Part shown: piece by piece, positions 1-5,814 of the stretch | Layout: every line of letters starts with the position of its first letter | How positions within the stretch are numbered: the stretch's first letter is position 1 | Source of the DNA: DAINBT01 sp036732785 | GTDB taxonomy: Bacteria; Planctomycetota; Phycisphaerae; Sedimentisphaerales; SM23-30 | Length of the DNA: 6,989 bases | Direction: 5' to 3' | Assembly: GCA_964537505.1 (NCBI GenBank) | Contig: CAZICK010000130.1 | Span: 1-6,989, forward strand | Notes under the pieces: model-generated | Databases searched by the model: none | Told to the model about the DNA's origin: nothing | Seen by the model: only the letters and a program-made list of their open reading frames with translations | Position numbers and translations under genes: made by a program

Positions 1-3
1 AGA

Positions 4-55
4 AATTTTCAACACTCAGCATCGCTGCCTGAGCAAACTTTTGACGCAGGCGTCA
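4..55. repeat. Left arm of 52-bp perfect terminal inverted repeat
   Basis: Positions 4-55 are the exact reverse complement of 6938-6989, with no mismatch over 52 bp. Identity stops sharply between 55 and 56. The inner edge (42-55) is itself a near-perfect palindrome, TGACGC-AG-GCGTCA, and 15-33 can form a second small hairpin (CTCAG/CTGAG, with CAGC/GCTG nested inside). The repeat supplies the TGA (53-55) that ends the truncated transglutaminase-like frame. It could be the end of an insertion sequence or other dispersed repeat, or simply the shared sequence where an assembler stopped at both ends. No transposase is visible because the repeat runs off the window. Confidence 0.97.
42..55. repeat. 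14-bp palindrome at the repeat boundary
   Basis: TGACGCAGGCGTCA has two perfect 6-bp arms around a 2-nt centre. Its outer edge coincides with the last base of the terminal repeat, so the repeat begins with a dyad. The same palindrome occurs at 6938-6951. Subterminal or boundary dyads are known for several mobile-element ends, but none is recognised here. Confidence 0.85.
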
Positions 56-598
56 GTATTGGGCGCAAAAACCGGTGGCCCGGCCGGCACGGATTTCGCG
101 TAGCATAGCCAATGCGTTTTGGGGAGGGTAGGTTTCCAGTGGGGAATGTTCGAACTGGCTCCTGGCCCAATGCATGACATTGCGGGCAGTGGTCCAATCG
201 TCTTCGTCGCGTAATTTGTCGAGATTTTCAGCCAGTCGAAATTTCTGTAAGTCTTCAGGACTATCGTATCGAAAGTAGAAACGACTCTGTTGAACAGCAG
301 ACATTTTTGCGTCCAGTGGTGCATCGGGAATGCGGATATGCGGCTCCATAGGTTTCGGTTTTTCATCGTCGCCAAGCGGTTCGACCGAAACGATTATTTT
401 TTCGTGCTCACTGACAGGAATAGAAAAACGTTCGCCGTCAATAACCACGGAATAAGACTTGCCTGGGTCTGTATAAAAAACAGACCGTCGTTGTGAAGAG
501 TTGTTTGCGATTTCTTTGCGAGCCTGGTAAACAACCCATACAAAGAATACGGCCAAGACAACAGCTATTGTTAAGAAAACAACTTTTTTTCTGATCAT
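53..598 (-). pseudogene. Transglutaminase-like membrane protein, 3'-truncated at the repeat
   Basis: This reads as the N-terminal half of a membrane-anchored protein with a transglutaminase-like (papain-fold) domain. Residues 1-4 are basic and about 5-24 form one hydrophobic segment (signal anchor), so the rest should lie outside the membrane. About 95 residues of unrecognised linker and beta-rich sequence follow. From about 135 the sequence resembles the start of transglutaminase-like domains, ending in GFCAQY with the presumed nucleophile Cys178. Family members continue with the helix after the Cys and then the catalytic His and Asp. Here the frame meets TGA (53-55) three residues after the Cys, exactly where the terminal repeat begins, so the catalytic His and Asp are absent. 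The ATG at 596-598 has no clear Shine-Dalgarno. The gene sits 25 nt after the 6-phosphogluconate dehydrogenase gene and may be cotranscribed with it. It is either truly interrupted or cut by the contig end. Confidence 0.8.
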
Positions 599-623
599 GG
601 CATATTTCGCATCTAACTAAATG

Positions 624-2075
624 TCAAACCGAGTATGTGGATGCGGCGGTGTCGCCGCCGCGGCCAGTCCAATTAGTATGGAAAAATTCTCCCCGCGGTT
701 TGTCAACGCGTTCGTAAGTATGGGCACCGAAGTAGTCGCGCTGGGCCTGCAATAGGTTGGCGGGCAGGCGAGCGGTACGATAGCCGTCGTAATAAGCCAA
801 GGCAGCACTCATGGCGGGCATGGGGATGCCCATTTCGACGGCTGTGGTGACGACGCGGCGCCAGGCGGGCTGGGCGGTTTCGACGGCGTTCTTGAAAAAT
901 GGGTCCAGCAGCAGGTTGACCATGTCTGGGTTGTTATCGAAGGCATCCTTTATCTTGCCCAGGAACACGGAACGGATGATACAGCCGCCCCGCCACATCA
1001 GGGCGATACCGCCATTGTTGAGTTTCCAGTTGTATTCTCGTGCGGCGGCTCGCATGAGTTGATAACCCTGGGCATAGCTGACGATTTTTGAGGCATACAG
1101 TGCCTGACGCAGGTCGTCAATAAAGGTCTGCTTGTCACCTTTGAATGCCGCTTCGGGGCTCGAGAGGATCTTCGAAGCTTCGAGGCGTTCATCCTTCAAG
1201 GCGGAAAGGCAGCGAGCAAAGACTGCTTCGCCGATAAGTGTCAGTGGCTGGCCAAGGTCTAAGGCGGCTATAGCGGTCCATTTTCCGGTACCTTTCTGGC
1301 CGGCGGTGTCAAGGATAAGATCGACAACTTCGTTGCCGTCTTCATCTTTATAAGCGAGGATGTCGCGTGTGATTTCGATCAGGTATGAGTCAAGCTCACC
1401 TTCGTTCCACCGAGCGAAAACCTCGTGCATTTGCGTGTTGGTCAGGGCAAGGCCCTGCTTCATCATCTGGTAGGTCTCACAGATCATCTGCATATCGCCG
1501 TATTCGATGCCGTTGTGGACCATCTTGACAAAGTGGCCGGCGCCGTTGTCGCCAACCCAGTCGCAGCAAGGCTGGCCGTCGTCGGTATGAGCGGCGATTT
1601 TCTGGAAGATGGGTTTGACGCTGGGCCATGCCTTGGGGGAACCGCCTGGCATGATCGATGGGCCGGTAAGAGCGCCTTCCTCGCCGCCGGATACACCGGT
1701 GCCAATGTAAAGTTTGCCTTTGCTCTCGACGTATTCGGTGCGGCGGTTGGTGTCGGGGAAATGGGAATTGCCGCCGTCGATGATGATGTCGCCGTCGTCG
1801 AGATGAGGCAATAACATTTCGATGAACGCGTCAACGGCAGGTCCGGCCTTTACCATCAGTATGGCTTTGCGAGGGGTTTTGAGCGAGGCGACGAACTCTT
1901 CGACTGTTTTGCAGCCGATGATGTTCTTGCCCCGGGCGCGACCATTGATAAAATTATCGACCTTAGAGACCGTGCGGTTGAAACAGGCAACCGTAAAGCC
2001 TTTACTTTCCATATTGAGGATGAGGTTCTCACCCATAACTGCCAGGCCCACCAGGCCGATGTCTGCTTGCGTCAT
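624..2075 (-). CDS. gnd: 6-phosphogluconate dehydrogenase (decarboxylating)
   Basis: This enzyme oxidatively decarboxylates 6-phosphogluconate to ribulose 5-phosphate, making NADPH in the oxidative pentose phosphate pathway in the cytosol. The 483-residue length is the usual full length of the long NADP-type family. Visible landmarks are the dinucleotide loop GLAVMG (10-15), NRT (33-35, the NADP-phosphate-binding position), the substrate loop VSGGEEGA (128-135), IMPGG (141-145), the catalytic segment HFVKMVHNGIEY with Lys184 and Glu191, GTGKWT (262-267), and the C-terminal tail QAQRDYFGAHTYER with the Arg446 and His452 that reach the partner subunit's active site. Nothing is missing. The ATG is well placed behind AAGGAG (2085-2090) with a 9-nt spacer. 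The gene is separated from the upstream sugar operon by a 240-bp, hairpin-rich gap, so it may have its own promoter or leader. Confidence 0.97.
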   Translation of the reverse strand: MTQADIGLVGLAVMGENLILNMESKGFTVACFNRTVSKVDNFINGRARGKNIIGCKTVEEFVASLKTPRKAILMVKAGPAVDAFIEMLLPHLDDGDIIIDGGNSHFPDTNRRTEYVESKGKLYIGTGVSGGEEGALTGPSIMPGGSPKAWPSVKPIFQKIAAHTDDGQPCCDWVGDNGAGHFVKMVHNGIEYGDMQMICETYQMMKQGLALTNTQMHEVFARWNEGELDSYLIEITRDILAYKDEDGNEVVDLILDTAGQKGTGKWTAIAALDLGQPLTLIGEAVFARCLSALKDERLEASKILSSPEAAFKGDKQTFIDDLRQALYASKIVSYAQGYQLMRAAAREYNWKLNNGGIALMWRGGCIIRSVFLGKIKDAFDNNPDMVNLLLDPFFKNAVETAQPAWRRVVTTAVEMGIPMPAMSAALAYYDGYRTARLPANLLQAQRDYFGAHTYERVDKPRGEFFHTNWTGRGGDTAASTYSV

Positions 2076-2084
2076 TTTGTCTTG

Positions 2085-2090
2085 CTCCTT
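2085..2090 (-). promoter_or_regulatory. Ribosome binding site of gnd
   Basis: On the minus strand AAGGAG lies 9 nt before the ATG at 2073-2075. This is a near-consensus Shine-Dalgarno and fixes the gnd start. Confidence 0.85.
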
Positions 2091-2125
2091 TAATTTGTCT
2101 TTTGATGCTATTCGTTTCTGAAGTT

Positions 2126-2141
2126 AGTGCGATTTCGCACT
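2126..2141. promoter_or_regulatory. Perfect 7+2+7 dyad upstream of gnd
   Basis: AGTGCGA-TT-TCGCACT is a perfect dyad about 50-65 nt upstream of the gnd ATG. It could be an operator for a dimeric regulator or a stable RNA hairpin (6-bp stem with a 4-nt loop). No U tract follows it on the minus strand, so a terminator for the upstream operon is unlikely. Confidence 0.45.
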
Positions 2142-2173
2142 TTCTCTTGTGTTTTGCTTATACGCAAAGTTAG

Positions 2174-2269
2174 AACAGGGCCTTTGAAACCAAGGCCAAT
2201 AATTTTGCATATTAGCGAAACGTTTATCAAATTCATATAAAAATCCATTTTCATGTAACAGGCCCTGTT
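2174..2269. repeat. Overlapping inverted repeats (10-bp arms, 13-bp palindrome)
   Basis: AACAGGGCCT at 2174-2183 is the inverted complement of AGGCCCTGTT at 2260-2269. The right arm is part of a perfect 13-bp palindrome (2257-2269, AACAGG-C-CCTGTT). The left arm overlaps a second hairpin, GGCCTT (2179-2184) with AAGGCC (2192-2197) and a 7-nt loop. These pairings cannot all form at once. Confidence 0.6.
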
Positions 2270-2315
2270 GAATGAAAATTGGGTTAAAAAAACTGCGAAA
2301 GTTAACAAGTTAAAT

Positions 2316-3602
2316 CTATTCATTTTCGATACCGGGGATACGGCCGCCGGATAATCTGTAGAGTAGTTCGCCGGCGTGGTGGACGACCAGTATGTCCTCG
2401 TTTTGTCGGTTTTCGTACTTGGCGATGTCGATGTCGTCGGGGTTCATATATCCGAGGTTGACTTTTTCGCATCGCTGCTGTGGGATGCCGGTGGCGAGGA
2501 TGACGTTTATGCGTGGTTTTTCCACGCCGTCAATAAACGTGCCGATTCCTTTGACGTGTGTGGAATGAGCGATGACGCCACGCGGCACACCGACAAATTG
2601 ATCCATCTGCTTTAGAAAATAGTCGCGGGTATGATAGCCAATATAATCTATGACTCTGCCGTGCGTATAAGAAATTTCCGTAACGTGCGGCGCGTATATG
2701 ATTAGGGTTCCGCCATCGGCGATGATCGGTTCGAGCTTGTACATGACCTTTCCGGCGGTCCATAGGTCGTCGTACATGGCTGGGGCAATGCCGAGCACCT
2801 TTCGGCAGGGTTTGTCGAGATAGACTATGTGTAGTTTTTCCGACATGTCGGCGGCCCTTTCCCATGCCTGGCACACATTGCCGATGAACAAGCCCTTCAT
2901 CTGTCCCTCTACAGCCACGATGGCAAAAAGTTTGCGCGGTACGGTGATAAATGAAGCGGCCTTTTCCACGACCTCGCGGGTGGGCGTCCACTTATTGCCG
3001 TCAATGCGGGGATTGGTAATGATAGCACCGAGCCAGTGGAAGAAATTGATAATTTGATTGCCGGCAATACCGGGGAATAGATACTTATGGCCGCCGGAAA
3101 ACCCGACAACTTCGTGTGGGAAGACAGGTCCTATTATCAGAAGCTGGTCGTAATTGTAAATGAGCTTGTTGATAGAGATATCGACTTCTTCGGAAAAAAG
3201 TCCGCCGCTGATTCGGCTGATTTCGTCAGCGGTGATCTTACCGATGGAAGTGAAGGTGTCTGGCCGGTCCCACCGGTGGTTGAAGAATTTGACGGAGGCA
3301 TATTTGCCGCTGCGCTGCTGGGGCGTTATGCAAAACCTTTTGCAAATTTGCTCGTCTGAGATGGGCTGATGCGTTCCAAGTGCGATGAGCACATCGAGAG
3401 CGGCGGCTTTTTGGGATGCGCAATCGAAAATCATCTGGAAAATCTCTCCGATCGGTCCGGAACGGGTATTGTCCGGGGTGATTAACAGCAGACGTTTGCC
3501 TGTGTAATCGTTCTGAGCGAAGAACTCCCGCACAGCCTTGGCGGCTCGGGCGTGATCGACGAAACCATCGTTATTGGAACAGGCTATAATCAACGGCGGC
3601 AC
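2316..3602 (-). CDS. LarA-like nickel-pincer racemase/epimerase (DUF2088)
   Basis: This 428-residue cytosolic protein belongs to the lactate racemase (LarA) superfamily, whose members use the nickel-pincer nucleotide to racemise or epimerise 2-hydroxy acids by hydride transfer. Compared with lactobacillar LarA, the expected residues appear as DNTR (44-47, matching Asp72/Arg75), GTHQP with His78 (His108), His163 (His174), FSGGHK with Lys173 (the cofactor-attaching Lys184) and His189 (the Ni ligand His200). The spacings 163-173-189 equal those in LarA, so the active site looks complete. The His78-His163 spacing is longer than in LarA, which suggests a subfamily insertion around 95-120. Lys285 may match Lys298. 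The start is GTG, 2 nt after the HAD stop, with the sequence TAGGAGTG, so translation is probably coupled. Substrate is unknown. Next to a mannonate-type SDR, a C2 epimerisation of a sugar acid such as gluconate/mannonate is plausible. Confidence 0.88.
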   Translation of the reverse strand: MPPLIIACSNNDGFVDHARAAKAVREFFAQNDYTGKRLLLITPDNTRSGPIGEIFQMIFDCASQKAAALDVLIALGTHQPISDEQICKRFCITPQQRSGKYASVKFFNHRWDRPDTFTSIGKITADEISRISGGLFSEEVDISINKLIYNYDQLLIIGPVFPHEVVGFSGGHKYLFPGIAGNQIINFFHWLGAIITNPRIDGNKWTPTREVVEKAASFITVPRKLFAIVAVEGQMKGLFIGNVCQAWERAADMSEKLHIVYLDKPCRKVLGIAPAMYDDLWTAGKVMYKLEPIIADGGTLIIYAPHVTEISYTHGRVIDYIGYHTRDYFLKQMDQFVGVPRGVIAHSTHVKGIGTFIDGVEKPRINVILATGIPQQRCEKVNLGYMNPDDIDIAKYENRQNEDILVVHHAGELLYRLSGGRIPGIENE

Positions 3603-3604
3603 TC

Positions 3605-4516
3605 CTATTTTTTCCAGGGTGGGTTTTCGGGCAGATATCCGTCAAACTCGGCAATCAGTTTTTGCTCATAAGGGCCAGCGTATTGGCCGCTGATGAATCT
3701 GTCAAATGCTTCGCGATAAAACCTTTCCCACGATTTTTCTTCGTCGCCAGGATTGATCGGGTAAAAAAGGATGTCATTTCCTTTGGCGGCCTTCATATCT
3801 CCGGGTGCGTCGCCGATCATGAGGACATGGTCCGCTTGGTATTTGCCTCCGGTAGCCAGTGCGAGGTGCTCTTTTTTGGTGCCCATCTCCTGACCGGCAA
3901 TGATATGAGTATATTTTGCTATGTCGTGCTCGGCCCATTCGCGTTTGAGGGCCTCACCGGGCGTGGCGGATACCACGCAAATGTCGGCCAAGTCATACAT
4001 TTTCTCCAGCGACTCGCGTACAAATAGAAACGGCGGGATATCCCTGACAATTGCCGCTACCAACTCATTGACGTGTAAACTCCATTGCAAAGCGTTTTGC
4101 AATTCTTTCCGTGCACCGTTGGTATCAGCAGAATCGATAGCCTTTTTCAATCCGTCGTTACTGAGCAAGCTGTCAGGATCGTTGACCCACGCGCAGTAGT
4201 GCGGGAACCGGGGAACCTGGAACTTTCGCTTTTTGACCACAGGATGCGAAGGCAACAGCTCGGTGAGGATACGTACAATGGTTTTGTGACGGTTGGCGCC
4301 GCGGGTTCTGGAAAACAGATCGGCGAATTCTTTACACTCGCGGGCGGCCAGGGCCACCGGCTGGAGGCCAAAATAGCCTATCATGCAGGGACAAAAACAT
4401 TCACGCTGCTTAATCCCCATCGTGTCAAACGCACAACCGTCAGAATCGATACCAACAAAGAATTCTTTCGTTGGTTTGAACTCCCTTAACGGTTGGGCAA
4501 GATCAGAATGAGTCAT
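3605..4516 (-). CDS. HAD-superfamily hydrolase, phosphatase-like
   Basis: A 303-residue soluble protein carries all four haloacid dehalogenase motifs: motif I GIDSDG with the nucleophile Asp24 and acid/base Asp26, motif II VVSATP with Ser183, motif III lysine around Lys214/Lys215, and motif IV MIGDAPGD with Asp236 and Asp240 for Mg2+. A long helical insertion between motifs I and II (about 34-170) is a C1-type cap, larger than in phosphoglycolate phosphatases, which would define the substrate pocket. A DxD motif I indicates phosphatase or phosphomutase chemistry rather than dehalogenase. The specific substrate cannot be told. The ATG follows AAGGGA closely. The gene lies 36 nt after the SDR stop and 2 nt before the LarA-like GTG, so it is inside the operon and may act on a phosphorylated sugar or sugar acid of the same pathway. 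Confidence 0.85.
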   Translation of the reverse strand: MTHSDLAQPLREFKPTKEFFVGIDSDGCAFDTMGIKQRECFCPCMIGYFGLQPVALAARECKEFADLFSRTRGANRHKTIVRILTELLPSHPVVKKRKFQVPRFPHYCAWVNDPDSLLSNDGLKKAIDSADTNGARKELQNALQWSLHVNELVAAIVRDIPPFLFVRESLEKMYDLADICVVSATPGEALKREWAEHDIAKYTHIIAGQEMGTKKEHLALATGGKYQADHVLMIGDAPGDMKAAKGNDILFYPINPGDEEKSWERFYREAFDRFISGQYAGPYEQKLIAEFDGYLPENPPWKK

Positions 4517-4552
4517 TTTTTCCCTTTCTTTCCTGAAATCACCTGTAGCGAA

Positions 4553-5362
4553 TCAAACGCCACTAAAGGCTGAGAAGCCGCCGTCCACCGGGATGACAGT
4601 TCCGGTAACGAATCGCGAGGCATCGCTGATAAGCCAAATAAGCGTTCCAATTAAATCCTGTGGATCGCCGAATCGGTTCATCGGCGTGTGCTCGATAATG
4701 GTCTTGCCGCGAGCAGTCAGCTCACCGGTCTTTTCGTCAGTGAGCAGGAAACGATTTTGCTCGGTGAGAAAGAATCCCGGTGCAATGGCGTTAACGCGAA
4801 TCTCAGGTGAGTGGCGCTGGGCCATATAGGTTGCCAGCCATTGGGTGAAATTGGCGACGGCGGCCTTGGCGGCAGAATAGGCGGCGATATTGGTGAGCGG
4901 CCGAATAGCGTTCATCGAGGCAATGTTAATAATAATGCCCCGGCTGCGCTGGGCCATGTGTCGCCCGAATACCTGGCTGGGCAGTATGGTGCCGAGACAA
5001 TTGAGATCGAAAACATCACGAATCGCTTCGTCAGGCAGTTCAAAAAAGGTTTTCGGCGGAGCGCAGGTTGCGTCTTTTTTGTTGCCGCCGGCGCCGTTAA
5101 TCAATACATCCACATGGTCCATAGCCTCCAAGGCAGTATCAAAAGCTTTTTGAACCTGATCCTTCTCCAATACGCTGGCATGGACAGGTACCGCAAAACC
5201 TCCGTCAGCCTTGATCCGGTCGCAAAGCTGCTTAGCCTTGGACTCATCGTAATCAACGACACATATCTTTGCGCCATCCAGTGCCAATTGTTTGGCCATG
5301 GCGCCACATAAAACACCGGCTCCGCCGGTAATCACTACGGTTTTATCGGTAATGTCAAACAT
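4553..5362 (-). CDS. SDR oxidoreductase, D-mannonate oxidoreductase type
   Basis: This classical short-chain dehydrogenase/reductase has 269 residues. It shows the cofactor loop TGGAGVLCG (12-20), Asp37 after the second beta strand (suggesting NAD over NADP), NGAGGN (89-94), the tetrad Asn121, Ser149, Tyr162 and Lys166 (YSAAK), and PGF (195-197). The TGGxGVL loop, the NGAGGN motif and LNCLGTILPSQVF (120-132) are typical of the SDR family annotated as D-mannonate oxidoreductase/fructuronate reductase, which interconverts D-mannonate and D-fructuronate in hexuronate breakdown. The first glycine-rich loop has Val and Cys where classical SDRs carry Gly, a subfamily habit. I chose the ATG at 5360-5362 because GAAGGA lies 10 nt upstream. 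An in-frame TTG at 5396-5398 has no comparable site. It follows the broken Gfo/Idh/MocA gene and precedes the HAD gene. Family confidence is high and substrate confidence moderate. Confidence 0.9.
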   Translation of the reverse strand: MFDITDKTVVITGGAGVLCGAMAKQLALDGAKICVVDYDESKAKQLCDRIKADGGFAVPVHASVLEKDQVQKAFDTALEAMDHVDVLINGAGGNKKDATCAPPKTFFELPDEAIRDVFDLNCLGTILPSQVFGRHMAQRSRGIIINIASMNAIRPLTNIAAYSAAKAAVANFTQWLATYMAQRHSPEIRVNAIAPGFFLTEQNRFLLTDEKTGELTARGKTIIEHTPMNRFGDPQDLIGTLIWLISDASRFVTGTVIPVDGGFSAFSGV

Positions 5363-5372
5363 GTTTCTATTT

Positions 5373-5378
5373 TCCTTC
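5373..5378 (-). promoter_or_regulatory. Ribosome binding site deciding the SDR start
   Basis: GAAGGA on the minus strand lies 10 nt before the ATG at 5360-5362. It favours this start over the TTG 36 nt further upstream. Confidence 0.75.
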
Positions 5379-5408
5379 GTTAAACTAAGGTTTTGCAAAA
5401 GTCCAGTA

Positions 5409-5793
5409 CTAACTAAGACTAAGTTTAACCGGCTTCTGTTTCTGGGCCGATTGATATACAGCCAGTATTACTTCCACCGCCTTGCGAGCTTCAGCACCGC
5501 TGATCTCGAAGTTGCCGCCATGTTCCAGGGCCTCGATGAACGCCTGGACGGATTCGATCGGTCCCATTAAGTTGCACAGCAGGTCTATCATGTGGACCGA
5601 TTGGTTCATCAGTGCGCCGCCGCCATCGAGTTTCCAGGTGCCATGCCATGAATCTTTATAGTATTCGTCGGTACGCCACCATGGCACAGTCACGGCGGCG
5701 TAGGTAATCCTGCCAAAGCGTCCGGAGCTTATCGCTTTTCTCAGAGGCATCATGGCATCGTCAAATCGATATTGAAAAATGCCGCGTTTTCAT
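5409..5793 (-). pseudogene. Gfo/Idh/MocA oxidoreductase remnant with two deletions
   Basis: This is what is left of an NAD(P)-dependent sugar or inositol-type oxidoreductase. In one frame (5409-5789, about 126 residues) it begins at GIFQYRFDDAM, which in intact relatives follows the roughly 120-residue Rossmann domain. It continues through WHGTWKLDGGGALMNQSVH with the conserved His-x-x-Asp (HMID), reaches GPIESVQA, then jumps directly to the extreme C-terminal FIEALEHGG and EARKAVEVILAVYQSA. The beta-sheet core of the C-terminal domain, normally over 100 residues, is missing at about 5538-5549. The Rossmann fold and EKP-type catalytic lysine are also absent. Upstream of the remnant the frame hits TGA (5790-5792). 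A nearby ATG (5791-5793) behind AGGA is out of frame and stops after 10 codons. The true C-terminus is intact. Family length is about 350-400 residues. No activity is expected. Confidence 0.82.
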
Positions 5794-5801
5794 ATCGATT
5801 T
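5763..5801. repeat. 39-nt quasi-palindrome at the pseudogene break
   Basis: AAATCGATAT (5763-5772) pairs perfectly with ATATCGATTT (5792-5801). After one bulged T (5773), GAAAA (5774-5778) pairs with TTTTC (5787-5791), leaving an 8-nt loop. The resulting 15-bp hairpin covers the point where the Gfo/Idh/MocA homology begins and the remnant of a start site lies. No U tract follows on the minus strand, so it is a poor terminator. It may be a deletion scar or an RNA stability element between genes. Confidence 0.7.
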
Positions 5802-5814
5802 TTCCTGTACGAGC

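Larger units (their letters stand above)
2076..2315 (-). promoter_or_regulatory. Hairpin-rich intergenic region / possible gnd leader
   Basis: This AT-rich gap between the LarA-like gene and gnd holds four inverted repeats. Read on the minus strand they are a 13-bp palindrome (2257-2269), a GGCCTT/AAGGCC hairpin (2179-2197), a TTTGC/GCAAA hairpin (2153-2168) and a 7-bp-arm dyad (2126-2141). The first element can also pair over a distance with 2174-2183 (10 bp, AACAGGGCCT with AGGCCCTGTT), which excludes the GGCCTT hairpin. That topology resembles an attenuator or switch. The dyad nearest gnd could instead be a repressor operator. I found no convincing sigma70 promoter and no textbook terminator. 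A short T run (minus strand, about 2286-2292) follows only a 4-bp stem. No known riboswitch class was recognised. Confidence 0.4.

Noticed and set aside
4..55. Interpretation of the whole window as one transposon with terminal inverted repeats
   Set aside because: There is no transposase, no flanking target duplication can be seen, the cargo is ordinary metabolic genes, and one gene is cut from inside at the repeat. Flanking repeat copies or a contig-end effect explain it better.
1425..1814. 129-codon open frame on the plus strand inside gnd
   Set aside because: It is antisense to well-conserved 6-phosphogluconate dehydrogenase codons, and its alanine/valine/glycine-rich product is what the reverse of such codons gives. 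No ribosome site or family match was recognised.
2126..2141. Intrinsic terminator for the LarA-like operon
   Set aside because: The stem is good but no U run follows on the minus strand. T-rich sequence follows only on the plus strand, where no gene is supported.
2108..2323. 71-codon minus-strand frame filling the gap between the LarA-like gene and gnd
   Set aside because: It overlaps the LarA-like stop region, crosses several inverted repeats, and gives a low-complexity product with no recognisable family. The gap is better explained as regulatory.
2530..2991. 153-codon minus-strand frame inside the LarA-like gene
   Set aside because: It overlaps a gene with recognisable catalytic residues in another frame. 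The product is rich in Arg/His/Gly with no domain, typical of a shadow frame.
5396..5398. TTG start extending the SDR by 12 residues
   Set aside because: The family begins close to MFDITDK, and the ATG at 5360-5362 has a good ribosome site while the TTG does not.
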